DNA of 64,000 bases from Streptomyces sp. SPB162 (GTDB lineage: Bacteria; Actinomycetota; Actinomycetes; Streptomycetales; Streptomycetaceae): assembly GCF_029504575.1 (NCBI RefSeq), contig NZ_JAQFII010000001.1:372001-436000 (forward strand), in the 5' to 3' direction. This document shows positions 32,073-40,551 of the stretch, piece by piece. A program made the translations under genes and the position numbers. Below the pieces are notes generated by a model that ran no database searches, was not told the origin of the DNA, and saw only the letters and a program-made list of their open reading frames with translations. Numbering within the stretch: the stretch's first letter is position 1; each line of letters begins with the position of its first letter.

Positions 32073-32879
32073 ATGAGCTCGCACCGCCGCGCCGATCTGC
32101 CCAGCGCCCCCTCGCCGCAGCACCGCGCACCGCGGCAGCCCCGACTGCGCAAAGCCGTCCTGGGCGCGGCCGTCATCGCCGCGCTGGGTGGCGGGACGGC
32201 CTTCGCCTGCATAGGCGGCGGCTCCGGCCGCGCCCCAGGACAGCCCACCGCTGCGTCCCCCACCGCAGCGGTGGGCACCCACGACCCGGCACCCACCACC
32301 CTGCCCGCCTCCCCGGTGACGCACCCCGCCCGGCCGACGGCGAAGCCCACCCGCACTCCCCCGCGCCACACCACGCCGCCGCCCCGGCCGACGCCGACCG
32401 CGACCACGGCGAAGCCCGCCCCCACCACGTCCGCCCCGTCGGATCCGCCGGTCTCCGGCGACGCGGTGCAGCAGGTGCTGGCCAAGGTCAACCAGGCCAG
32501 GGCGGCCCAGGGCCTGCCGGCCTACACCCTCCTCGACGGTCTGAACCGCAGTGCGGCAGCGCACAACAAGGTGATGTCCGCCGGTTGCGGACTGTCCCAC
32601 CAGTGCCCCGGTGAACCCGCGTTCGGCGACCGCGAGCGGGCGCAGGGCGTGCAGTGGATGTCGGCGGGAGAGAACATCGGCGAGGGCGGACCGGTCGCGA
32701 ACACCGAGCAGGCCATCGCCAAGATGGCACTCGGACTCACCCAGAGCATGCTCGACGAGCGGCCGCCCAACGACGGACACCGCCGCAACATGCTGAGCTC
32801 CTCCTTCACCCACATCGGGATCGCGGTGTTCCGGGACGGTTCCGGAACCGTCTGGCTCACCCAGGACTTCTCCAACTGA
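32073..32879 (+). CDS. Exported CAP/SCP-domain protein (YkwD-like)
   Basis: A 268-residue protein with an N-terminal membrane or signal helix (AVLGAAVIAALGGGTAFA, about 29-46), a long Thr/Pro linker (55-125), and a CAP domain (about 130-268) with NQARAAQGLPAY, LNRSAAAHNK, GENIGEG, HRRNMLSSSFTHIGIAV and TQDF. Bacterial CAP proteins are extracellular with mostly unknown activity. The CAP histidines and acidic residue are present. It is likely controlled through the 11-bp repeats upstream. Confidence 0.88.
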   Translation: MSSHRRADLPSAPSPQHRAPRQPRLRKAVLGAAVIAALGGGTAFACIGGGSGRAPGQPTAASPTAAVGTHDPAPTTLPASPVTHPARPTAKPTRTPPRHTTPPPRPTPTATTAKPAPTTSAPSDPPVSGDAVQQVLAKVNQARAAQGLPAYTLLDGLNRSAAAHNKVMSAGCGLSHQCPGEPAFGDRERAQGVQWMSAGENIGEGGPVANTEQAIAKMALGLTQSMLDERPPNDGHRRNMLSSSFTHIGIAVFRDGSGTVWLTQDFSN

Positions 32880-33102
32880 GCCTCCGCACCGCGCTCCGCG
32901 CCGGGGAAGACGACGCGATGGCGGATATGCGCCGCCGCCGCGCACGCCTCCCCGCCGCGGCGGAACCGCACAGCGGCCGCCACCTCGGTGGCGGCCGCTG
33001 TCGCGGCTGTTCCGGCGGCAGGGCCCGTTGCGGCCGGTACGCGTGACGCGGCGGCGGACCCTGACAACTTCCTAAAAAGTGTCGGCAACACTGACCGGCA
33101 TG

Positions 33103-33375
33103 ATGAGTGCGCTGAAGCGATCGATACCGGCTCGGCCGCGGAGGTGGCGGTCCGTGGCACTCGCCACCACCGTCCTCGCGGCCCTGACGGCGGTGACCGG
33201 TTGCGCGGGTTCCGGAGCCGGCGGCGTCAGGGCGTCACGGGTGGTGCTGGCACCCGACGTACCCGACACGGCCGGCGCACCCGCCAGATCAGTGACCGCG
33301 GTGACGATCACGCGGGCGGTTCCCCCGGAAACGGCCGCGTGGCTCGGCGGCGTCGCCAGGTACCCGTCCCGCTGA
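33103..33375 (+). CDS. Small putative lipoprotein, 90 aa
   Basis: The ORF encodes a basic n-region, a hydrophobic stretch (SVALATTVLAALTAV) and a lipobox ending TGCAGS, then 55 residues of low complexity. ATG 33103 or 33100 has no strong ribosome site. The 3' end overlaps the tail of the convergent histidine kinase gene by 87 bases, so one of the two C-termini may be wrong. Confidence 0.45.
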   Translation: MSALKRSIPARPRRWRSVALATTVLAALTAVTGCAGSGAGGVRASRVVLAPDVPDTAGAPARSVTAVTITRAVPPETAAWLGGVARYPSR

Positions 33376-35208
33376 TGCCGGGCCGGTGGCCGTACCGTCC
33401 GGGGCCTCGGTCGCGGGACGCGCCGGCAGCCGCAGGGTGAAGACGGTGGACTCGCCCAGGACGCTGCGGGCGCTCACCGTGCCACCGTGGGCCTGCGCGA
33501 GCTGGCGGACGATGGCCAGCCCCAGTCCGCTGCCGCCGGTGCGGCGGCTGCGGGACCGCTCCGCCCGCCAGAACCGGTCGAAGACGTTGGGCAGATCCTC
33601 GGGCGCGATCCCCGAACCGGTGTCGGCGACCTCGATCACGACCATCTCGCCGCTCCCGTGGGCGTGCAGGCGGACGGTGCCGCCGGACGGGGTGTGCCGC
33701 AGCGCGTTGGACACCAGGTTGCCGAGCGCCTGGCGCAGCCGGACGGGGTCCGCACTCAGCTGGGGATCCCCTCGCACCTCGCACTCGATCCTCACACCGG
33801 CCACCTGCGCGTGGGCGAGGTTGGCGTCGGCGACCTGGTGCAACAGGTCGCGCAGTCGCACCGGTTCGGGGTGCAGTCGCAGGGTGCCGGCATCGGCGGA
33901 CGCGAGGTCCTGCAGGTCGTCGATGATGTGCTGCAGGAGCAGCGCTTCGTCGTGGAGCGACGACAGCAGCCGCTGGTCGGGCACGACGATGCCGTCCTTG
34001 GCGACCTCCAGCCAGCCGCGGATGTTGGTCAGCGGGGTGCGCAGTTCATGGGCGATGTCGCTGACCATGGCCTTGCGCTGCGTCTCGGTGCGCTCCCGGC
34101 GTTCCGACAGGTCGTTGAAGGCCTTGGCGAGGAAGCCGGTCTCGTCGCTGGTGGTGACCGGGACGCGGGTGTGCCGTTCGGTGGGCTCCTGGGCGGCGTC
34201 GGTCAGGGCACGCAGCGGCCGGACCAGGCGGGTGGCGATCAGGGCCGTCACGATGACGGTGAGCAGCAGGACGAGTCCGGTCACGCCCGCAATGCGGGTG
34301 GTGTTGGCCCGGGACAGGTCGAAGCGTGGCGAGCTGGCGGCGGTGTCGCTGACGAACAGCTGCGCGGCCGGGGCGACGAAGGTGCGCAGTTGCTCCCGGC
34401 GGCTGGCGTCGATGCACTCCTGCAGCACCTGGAAGTCCGGCGCCGCCTTGCGCCCCTTCTCCCAGGTGAAGTCGGCCGACAGGGCCACATAGCCCGCGAT
34501 GACGGACCCCTGACGGGTCAGGCAGGCGTTGACCAGGGTGTCGAGGCCGGACAGGGCGCGCCGCTCGGTGGCGGTGGGCCGGGTCATCTCCACCAGACCG
34601 CAGTCGTCGAAACCGTAGGCGTCCGGCGTCGTCCGACCTTCGCGGGCCACCTGCACGGTGGGCCGCCCGCTGGGGCCGTCGACCACCTTCCCCACCCAGC
34701 CCTCGTCGCGCAGGCACGCCAGCACCTTGCCGGCGACCAGCGCCAGCTCCGCGCGCTCGGCGGCGGGCAGCAGGTACGGTCCGACGGCGCGCGGATCGAT
34801 GCGCGAGGCCGCCTGGGTCGCGCTCTGCCCCTGCAGGGGGGTATCGGTCCGCAGGGCGTCGATGACGGCGAACGCCCGCGGCGGCAGCCCGGGGCCCTCG
34901 GGCGCGGAGTCGGCGAGCACATGGCGTTCCTGGTCGGTGAGCGCGACGCGGCGGCCCGTCACCCGGGCCAGCCGCTCGATCGTCGGCCGGACTCCGCTCC
35001 AGGCCCGGTGTCCCGCGGCGTAGCCGGTCAGGGTGTCGTGGATCATCGCGTCGTCGGACAGGATCTGGCCCTGTTCCTGCTGGATGGCCCGGGTGGTGGT
35101 CTGCACGGCGAGCCACGCGGTCGCGACGATCGAGCAGAGCGCGATCAGCATCGAGGTGACCAGCAGCCGGGCCAGCAGGCTCTTGCGCAGCGGGACGTTA
35201 CGGCCCAC
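33289..35208 (-). CDS. Sensor histidine kinase with large extracytoplasmic domain (third system)
   Basis: A 639-residue kinase: first membrane helix about 14-35, an extracytoplasmic region of roughly 260 residues containing several cysteines (for example ACLRDEG, DDCGLVEM, NACLTRQG, LQECIDASR), second helix about 310-330, HAMP, DIAHELRTPL, and an ATPase domain with NLVSNALRHT, DTGSGIAPE and GGSGLGLAIV. The cysteine-bearing sensor suggests a folded, possibly disulfide-bonded ligand domain. It overlaps the regulator gene by about ten bases. Confidence 0.9.
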   Translation of the reverse strand: MGRNVPLRKSLLARLLVTSMLIALCSIVATAWLAVQTTTRAIQQEQGQILSDDAMIHDTLTGYAAGHRAWSGVRPTIERLARVTGRRVALTDQERHVLADSAPEGPGLPPRAFAVIDALRTDTPLQGQSATQAASRIDPRAVGPYLLPAAERAELALVAGKVLACLRDEGWVGKVVDGPSGRPTVQVAREGRTTPDAYGFDDCGLVEMTRPTATERRALSGLDTLVNACLTRQGSVIAGYVALSADFTWEKGRKAAPDFQVLQECIDASRREQLRTFVAPAAQLFVSDTAASSPRFDLSRANTTRIAGVTGLVLLLTVIVTALIATRLVRPLRALTDAAQEPTERHTRVPVTTSDETGFLAKAFNDLSERRERTETQRKAMVSDIAHELRTPLTNIRGWLEVAKDGIVVPDQRLLSSLHDEALLLQHIIDDLQDLASADAGTLRLHPEPVRLRDLLHQVADANLAHAQVAGVRIECEVRGDPQLSADPVRLRQALGNLVSNALRHTPSGGTVRLHAHGSGEMVVIEVADTGSGIAPEDLPNVFDRFWRAERSRSRRTGGSGLGLAIVRQLAQAHGGTVSARSVLGESTVFTLRLPARPATEAPDGTATGPASAGRVPGDAAEPRGRFRGNRPRDRHRGH

Positions 35209-35896
35209 GGCGGCCTCCGGTGAGTTTGTACCCGACGCCGAACACCGTCAGCAGGCGCGCCGGCTTGCGCGGATCGAGCTCGATCTTCTTGCGCAGGTTG
35301 AGGATGTGAACGTCGATGGCGCGCTCGGAGATGGCGCGCTCGTATCCCCTGACACACTCCAGCAACTGACCGCGGGTGAAGACCCGGTCCGGTTCGGCCG
35401 CCAGCACCCGCAGGATCTCGAACTCCCCCGGTGTGCAGACCACCGGATCCCCCGCACAGGTCACCGCCCGCCGGGCGGGGTCCACCGCCAGGGTGTCCAC
35501 CCACAGGACACCGTCGGCGGCCACCGGCGGTCGCTGGACGCGGCGCAGCAGGGCGTGAATGCGGGCCATCAGCTCGCGCGGGCTGTAGGGCTTGGTCATG
35601 TAGTCGTCCGCGCCCAGTTCCAGGCCGAGCAGCAGGTCGTCCTCGTGCGAGCGGGCCGTGAGCATCAGCACCGGCAGGTCGCTGCCGGGCCGCAGGATCC
35701 GGCACACGCCCAGGCCGTCGATCTCCGGCAGCATCACGTCCAGGACGAGCAGGTCGGGCCGGCTGCGTCGCACCTCGTCGACGGCGGACCGGCCGTCATG
35801 GACGACGGTCGCGGTGTGGCCGTGCGCTTCCACGCACCGGCGCACCAGTTCGGCCTGCATTTCGTCGTCTTCCGCGACCAATATATGTGCGCACAC
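35198..35896 (-). CDS. OmpR-family response regulator (third system)
   Basis: A 232-residue regulator from GTG 35896, chosen because receivers begin just before LVAEDDE; an ATG at 35977 would add 27 residues. The phosphoacceptor is in LVLDVMLPE, the lysine in MTKPYS, and the winged helix has TPGEFEILRVLAAEPDRVFT and ends LLTVFGVGYKL. It is co-transcribed with the kinase. Target unknown. Confidence 0.85.
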   Translation of the reverse strand: MCAHILVAEDDEMQAELVRRCVEAHGHTATVVHDGRSAVDEVRRSRPDLLVLDVMLPEIDGLGVCRILRPGSDLPVLMLTARSHEDDLLLGLELGADDYMTKPYSPRELMARIHALLRRVQRPPVAADGVLWVDTLAVDPARRAVTCAGDPVVCTPGEFEILRVLAAEPDRVFTRGQLLECVRGYERAISERAIDVHILNLRKKIELDPRKPARLLTVFGVGYKLTGGRRGP

Positions 35897-36004
35897 CCTC
35901 GCGATGTTAAACGCACAAGTGTTCAGGAATGCCGGCGTGAGAGGTTTCCCGCACCCTGACACTTTCCTCATATCCACCCGCGAGAATCCGCCGGCGGAAA
36001 CGGC

Positions 36005-36742
36005 TCAGGTGCGCCGGGCCACCACCAGGCGGCAGTGCGGGCTGCCGTCGGGGCGCCGGCCGAACTCCTCCAACGGCACCAGTTCGACCCGGAACCCGGC
36101 CCGAACCAGGTCGTCGCGGACCCCCCGCAGCGGGAAGGTCCGGTAGTACATGACGAACGGCGGACGCCACAGCGCGTTGCGGACGCGCATGACGGCGTCG
36201 AATCCCCACAACCCCCAGTACAACGGGGAGCGGACGGGCAACGGCGCGGCGAGCGGGAAGGCGAACACACCGCCCGGCCGCAGCGAGCGGTGGACCTCGG
36301 CGAACAGCCCCGGGCGCTCGGCGGGCAGGAAGTGCCCGAACGCTCCGAAGCTGACGGCCAGGTCGAACGCCGCTGTGAACGGCAGCGCCCGCACGTCCGC
36401 CCGCACCCAGTTCACCGCGGGCCCGCCCTTCGCGGCGACCTCCCCCGCGGCGGCCTCCCCCGCGGCGGCCAGCATTCCGGCGCTGAAGTCGACTCCGGTG
36501 ACCCGCTCCCCGCACAGCTCCCGCAGCACCCCGACCCCCGCGCCCGTACCGCAGCAGACGTCGAGTCCCGTTCCGAACGGCCCGAGCGGCCGCAGCGCGC
36601 CGGTCACCGCGTCCAGGAAGCGGTCGGGCGTACGGAAGGGCGTGTGGTCGAACTTCGGCGCCAGCAGGTCGTAGCCCTGCTCGATCGAGGAGAGCGCCTG
36701 CACCGTCAGTTCGCGGAAGGTGGGTCCTTGGGAGGTGAACAC
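36005..36742 (-). CDS. Class I SAM-dependent methyltransferase
   Basis: A 245-residue methyltransferase with motif I LDVCCGTGAGVGVL, an acidic residue after VTGVDFSAGM, and post-motif II FDLAVSFGAFGHF. The Ala-rich segment between (AAAGEAAAGEVAAKGG) is an expanded loop. Start GTG 36742 gives an N-terminus (FTSQGPTFRELTVQALSS) consistent with the family. It lies 68 bases after the ClpX-like gene on the same strand, separated by a hairpin. Substrate unknown. Confidence 0.8.
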   Translation of the reverse strand: MFTSQGPTFRELTVQALSSIEQGYDLLAPKFDHTPFRTPDRFLDAVTGALRPLGPFGTGLDVCCGTGAGVGVLRELCGERVTGVDFSAGMLAAAGEAAAGEVAAKGGPAVNWVRADVRALPFTAAFDLAVSFGAFGHFLPAERPGLFAEVHRSLRPGGVFAFPLAAPLPVRSPLYWGLWGFDAVMRVRNALWRPPFVMYYRTFPLRGVRDDLVRAGFRVELVPLEEFGRRPDGSPHCRLVVARRT

Positions 36743-36755
36743 CGCACCCAGCCTA

Positions 36756-36807
36756 AAGGGTGTGGTGAAAGTAGCGCCGGACCAGGCGGGACTTTCGCAA
36801 CACCCTT
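36756..36807. promoter_or_regulatory. Inverted repeat between clpX-like and methyltransferase genes
   Basis: AAGGGTGTGGTGAAAGT (36756-36772) and ACTTTCGCAACACCCTT (36791-36807) pair at 14 of 17 positions around an 18-base loop. It begins four bases after the clpX-like stop codon and ends 13 bases before the methyltransferase start. It could be a terminator or the operator of the methyltransferase promoter. Confidence 0.5.
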
Positions 36808-36810
36808 GCG

Positions 36811-38112
36811 TCAGGCGGTGCGTTCGCCGGGTTCCGGCGCGGGGGCGGGGCGGTCGCGCGGGATCAGCGTCGGGTTGACGTTGTCGAGCACCGTGTCGCG
36901 GTCGACGACAACGCGGGCCACGTCGTTCCGGCTCGGCACCTCGTACATCACGTTGAGGAGCACCTCTTCGAGGATCGTGCGGGCCGCCCGGGCGCCGGTG
37001 CGGCGCAGCAGGGCCTGCTCGGCCACCGCCGCGATGGCGTCCTCGGTGAACTCCAGCTCGACGCCGTCGAGTTCGAAGAGCTTCTGGTACTGCCTGACGA
37101 GCGCGTTGCGGGGCTCGGTCAGGATCCGGGTCAGGGCCGCGCGGTCCAGGGGCTGCACGGTCGTCACCACGGGCAGCCGGCCGACAATCTCCGGGATGAG
37201 CCCGAACTTCACGAGGTCCGCGGGCATCACATCGGCGAAGGCGTCCTCGTCCCGCTTGCGCCGCTGTTCCGTGCCGCGCACCTCCCCACCGAATCCGATG
37301 CCCGCGCGGCTCGCGCGCCGCTCGATGATCCGCTCCAGCCCGGCGAACGCACCGCCGACGATGAACAGAACGTTGCTGGTGTCGATCTGGAGGAACTCCT
37401 GGCGCGGCTGCTTGCGGCCGCCCTGCGGCGGCACGCTCGCGACCGTGCCTTCCAGGAGCTTCAGCAGCGCCTGCTGGACACCTTCGCCGGAGACGTCGCG
37501 GGTGATCGACGGCCCGTCGCTCTTTCGGGCGATCTTGTCGATCTCGTCGATGTAGATGATGCCTCGCTCGGCCTTGCCGATGTCGTGGTCGGCGGCCTGG
37601 ATCAGCTTGAGCAGGATGTTCTCGACGTCCTCCCCGACGTAGCCGGCCTCGGTGAGGGCGGTGGCGTCCGCGATCGCGAACGGGACGTCGAGCATCCGGG
37701 CGAGGGTCTGGACGAGGTACGTCTTGCCGCAACCGGTCGGCCCCATCAGCAGGATGTTGGACTTGCCGAGCTCGACGCCGTCGCCCTTCGCGCCGCGCTG
37801 CCCGCTCCCGGCGATCGGCGGGCGCACCCGCTTGTAGTGGTTGTAGACCGCCACCGACAGCGCCTTCTTGGCACTGTCCTGCCCGATGACGTATCCGTCG
37901 AGGAACGCGTGGATCTCGCGCGGGGTCGGCAGCGCGGGTGACGCGGCTCCGAGGGGTTCGCCGGTCTCCTCCACGAGGAGTTCGTTGCAGAGCTCGACGC
38001 ACTCGTCGCAGATGCAGATGTCGGCGGGTCCCGCGATGAGCTTGTTGACCTGCTTCTGGTTCTTCCCGCAGAACGTACATTTCAACAGGTCACCGCCGTC
38101 ACCGATGCGTGC
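36811..38112 (-). CDS. clpX: ClpX-type AAA+ unfoldase, divergent paralogue
   Basis: From GTG 38112 (GAGGGGA upstream) the 433-residue product is full-length ClpX: zinc-binding Cys13, Cys16, Cys35 and Cys38, Walker A GPTGCGKT (125-132), Walker B IIYIDEID, pore loop GYVG (158-161), and the ClpP-binding IGF loop (273-275). The substrate-recognition RKH loop reads RKQ (234-236), and the 270-300 and C-terminal regions diverge from the housekeeping enzyme. No clpP or tig gene is adjacent, unlike the usual clpX locus, and it is divergent from a TetR gene, so this is probably a regulated second ClpX. Confidence 0.85.
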   Translation of the reverse strand, partial: ARIGDGGDLLKCTFCGKNQKQVNKLIAGPADICICDECVELCNELLVEETGEPLGAASPALPTPREIHAFLDGYVIGQDSAKKALSVAVYNHYKRVRPPIAGSGQRGAKGDGVELGKSNILLMGPTGCGKTYLVQTLARMLDVPFAIADATALTEAGYVGEDVENILLKLIQAADHDIGKAERGIIYIDEIDKIARKSDGPSITRDVSGEGVQQALLKLLEGTVASVPPQGGRKQPRQEFLQIDTSNVLFIVGGAFAGLERIIERRASRAGIGFGGEVRGTEQRRKRDEDAFADVMPADLVKFGLIPEIVGRLPVVTTVQPLDRAALTRILTEPRNALVRQYQKLFELDGVELEFTEDAIAAVAEQALLRRTGARAARTILEEVLLNVMYEVPSRNDVARVVVDRDTVLDNVNPTLIPRDRPAPAPEPGERTA

Positions 38113-38211
38113 CACGCGGAAATGTCCCCTCAAACGGTCGTACCGGTCGGGTGGCCCCGTTGAAACCCCGTTGGAAATGATCTCGCTATCGGGAAACCCA
38201 CTCGAATGCTG

Positions 38212-38242
38212 TGACCATATGACGTCACCATTTGAATGGTCA
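38212..38242. promoter_or_regulatory. Nested palindromes in the clpX-like/TetR divergent promoter
   Basis: An outer inverted repeat TGACCAT (38212-38218) / ATGGTCA (38236-38242) encloses the shorter perfect palindrome ACCATTTGAATGGT (38227-38240). The AT-rich region lies midway between the two starts (38112 and 38291) and is the obvious operator for the adjacent TetR protein. Confidence 0.6.
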
Positions 38243-38290
38243 AGGTATCTTGAGCCGCGACGGACGCAACGCGGAAGCGCGAAGGCAAGA

Positions 38291-39391
38291 GTGAGGGCGA
38301 TGGGCCGGCCCAGCAGGGTGGAGCTTCAGGAGCGCAACCGCGCCAAGGTCCTGGCCGCGGCCCGGGACGAGTTCGCCGAACACGGCTTCCGCGACGCGAA
38401 GGTGGACCGTATCGCCGGACGCGCCGGCCTGACCCGCGGCGCCGTCTACTCCAACTTCCCCAGCAAGCGCGCACTGTACTTCGCCATCCTGGCCGCGCTC
38501 GCCGAGCACGCCCCCGAACCGCCGCACCCCGAGCCGGGGCACACCGCCTCGGACGCGCTCGGTGCGCTCGCCCGCGCCTGGGTCGCGCGGCTCCCGCTCG
38601 CGGACACCGACGAGCCGCACGGCACCTCCCGGCTGGGGATGTACGTGATGCCCGAGATCCTCGCCGAGGAGCGCATCCGGCGGCCGTTCGCCCAGCTGAT
38701 GAAATTGGACGCGCTGCTGCTCGGCCTGGCCCTGGAGGGCCTTCGGGCGCCGGGAGCGCCCTCCGGCAGCCTGGTGCGCGTCGCGGAAGCCGTCCTGACG
38801 ACCCTGCACGGCGCCGCGCAGATGGCGGCGGTCGCGCCCGGCTTCGTCGAGCCGTTCAACGTCGTCAGTGCCTGTGCGCGGCTGGCCGGCCTGGACCTCA
38901 ACGGCTGGTGGCCGCCCCCGCATGTGATCACCCAGGCGTGGCCGACCGACGAACCGTGGGCCCCGCCGCCCACGGTCGACGCGGTGCACGGCGGACCCGC
39001 GCGGCTCGTGGACGACGGCGTGGTGGCCGTGCTCGGACTGCACCGACTCGAAGCGGTGGAGGAGGCGGTCCGGGCGGCGGCGCCCGGAGCGACGGTCACC
39101 GCCGTCGTGGTCACCGGGGACCCCGACGAGTTGGCGCCGCTGGCGCGGCTGGCCGTCGCGGACCTCTGCGGCTGCCTGCGGCGGGCCTTCCCGCCGTCGG
39201 CCTGGCCGCGCCTGCAAGTGGTCTTCGACGAGTCGGGCGCCCTCGCCGCGGCGGCCGGCGTGCCGTCCGTCAGCGACGGGACCGAGGTCGCCGTCCGCAT
39301 CCGGGGCGGCCGGATCACCGCCCGCGCCGACGGCCGCGGCGCCTGCCACGCGACCGCGTCGTCCCCCGACCCACGACCCGGCGGGCGCTGA
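38291..39391 (+). CDS. TetR-family regulator fused to a thioredoxin-like C-terminal domain
   Basis: At 366 residues it is far longer than a normal TetR protein (about 200). The helix-turn-helix is at about 15-62 ([32 protein letters not shown]) and the ligand domain runs to about 210. A further 120 residues follow (about 230-355), with strands [15 protein letters not shown] and [15 protein letters not shown] and the end [17 protein letters not shown], which resembles a thioredoxin or peroxiredoxin fold. Only a DLCGC cysteine pair is present, not a classical CxxC. GAAGG precedes GTG 38291. It probably controls itself and the divergent clpX-like gene, perhaps in response to redox state. Confidence 0.75.
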   Translation: MRAMGRPSRVELQERNRAKVLAAARDEFAEHGFRDAKVDRIAGRAGLTRGAVYSNFPSKRALYFAILAALAEHAPEPPHPEPGHTASDALGALARAWVARLPLADTDEPHGTSRLGMYVMPEILAEERIRRPFAQLMKLDALLLGLALEGLRAPGAPSGSLVRVAEAVLTTLHGAAQMAAVAPGFVEPFNVVSACARLAGLDLNGWWPPPHVITQAWPTDEPWAPPPTVDAVHGGPARLVDDGVVAVLGLHRLEAVEEAVRAAAPGATVTAVVVTGDPDELAPLARLAVADLCGCLRRAFPPSAWPRLQVVFDESGALAAAAGVPSVSDGTEVAVRIRGGRITARADGRGACHATASSPDPRPGGR

Positions 39392-39439
39392 CGCACCCGC
39401 TGCCCGAACTCCGCCCGACAGCCGAGATGAGGACCCGTC

Positions 39440-39946
39440 ATGGCCACCGAACGCATCGGCCCGCCCACGGTCGCCGATGAGCGCGAGATGCTGCGCGCCT
39501 TCCTCGACTACCACCGCGCCACGCTCGCCATGAAGTGCGACGGACTCTCGGACGAGGACCTGCGCCGCCAGTCGATGCCGCCCTCCACGCTCTCGCTGCT
39601 CGGGCTGGTGCGGCACATGGCCGAGGTGGAGCGGGCCTGGTTCCGCCGGATCATCGACGGACAGGACATACCGCTCGTCTGGTCCGACGAGCGCGACTTC
39701 CAGGCGGCGTACGACGCGCGTTCCGCCACCCGGACCGAGGCGTTCGACGCCTGGCGGACGGAGGTCGAGCACGCACGCCGGATCGAACAGGAGGCGACGT
39801 CGCTCGATGTGACCGTCCACGAGCCCAAGGGGGACGAACACGTGTCGCTCCGGCTGGTGATGCTCCACGTGACGCTCGAGTACGCCCGCCACAACGGCCA
39901 CGCCGACCTCCTGCGGGAGGGCGTCGACGGGACCGTCGGGGCCTGA
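39440..39946 (+). CDS. DinB-superfamily (DUF664) protein
   Basis: A 168-residue four-helix-bundle protein with the DinB/mycothiol-transferase pattern: histidines in LVRHMAEVERAW and EYARHNGHADLLRE likely form a three-His metal site with one earlier residue. Actinobacterial members include mycothiol- or bacillithiol-dependent transferases; the exact reaction is not known. ATG 39440 lies 48 bases after the TetR fusion gene, possibly in the same transcript. Confidence 0.8.
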   Translation: MATERIGPPTVADEREMLRAFLDYHRATLAMKCDGLSDEDLRRQSMPPSTLSLLGLVRHMAEVERAWFRRIIDGQDIPLVWSDERDFQAAYDARSATRTEAFDAWRTEVEHARRIEQEATSLDVTVHEPKGDEHVSLRLVMLHVTLEYARHNGHADLLREGVDGTVGA

Positions 39947-39957
39947 GAACGCGGCCG

Positions 39958-40398
39958 TCAGGAGTGCTCGCTCGTGAAGCGGCGGACGTAGCGCCGCTGC
40001 CAGGGCGTCTCCACCGCGTGGGCGTCGTAGTGGCGGCGGACGAACGCCACCGCCTCGCCCGGCGGGACGCCGTCGAGGACGGCCAGGCACGCGAGGGCGG
40101 TACCGGTCCGCCCCCGTCCGCCGCCGCAGGCGAGTTCCACACGTTCGTCCGCGGCCCGCTCCAGCGCCTCGGCGAGGACGGATCGGGCCTGTGCGTCGTC
40201 GCTCGGCAGCCGGAAGTCGGGCCAGCGCAGCCAGCGCGCTTCCCACGGCACCTCGGGCGGCCGCTTGCCGAGCAGGTGGACCGCGAAGTCGGGCACCGGC
40301 CCCGCCGGAAGCGGCCTGCGCAGCGCCCGACCACGCACCAGACGTCCGGAAGGGAGCCGGACGACTCCGGCGTCGGTGGCACTCCAGGCATGCGTCAC
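39958..40398 (-). CDS. Protein tyrosine/dual-specificity phosphatase-like protein
   Basis: A 146-residue protein with the cysteine-phosphatase signature C-x5-R-T (Cys91 to Arg97, ELACGGGRGRTGT) at the end of a beta strand. The usual histidine before the catalytic cysteine is replaced (ELAC for HxxC). An aspartate in WPDFRLP (Asp61) may be the general acid. I use GTG 40398 as start, giving THAWSATDAGV; longer frames lack a ribosome site. It is convergent with the DinB gene. Confidence 0.75.
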   Translation of the reverse strand: MTHAWSATDAGVVRLPSGRLVRGRALRRPLPAGPVPDFAVHLLGKRPPEVPWEARWLRWPDFRLPSDDAQARSVLAEALERAADERVELACGGGRGRTGTALACLAVLDGVPPGEAVAFVRRHYDAHAVETPWQRRYVRRFTSEHS

Positions 40399-40551
40399 CC
40401 GCCCACCGTAACCGCCGTGCCACGCGGGGCGTTGGAGTTCCCCGCACCGGCGCACGGCGCCGGGAGGACCGTCCTCGGCCGTGTTCCGGTGCGCTCGGCG
40501 CAGTGCCCCGCGCGGCCGAAGGCGCCGCCTCCGCATCCATCCGCGGGCGAC

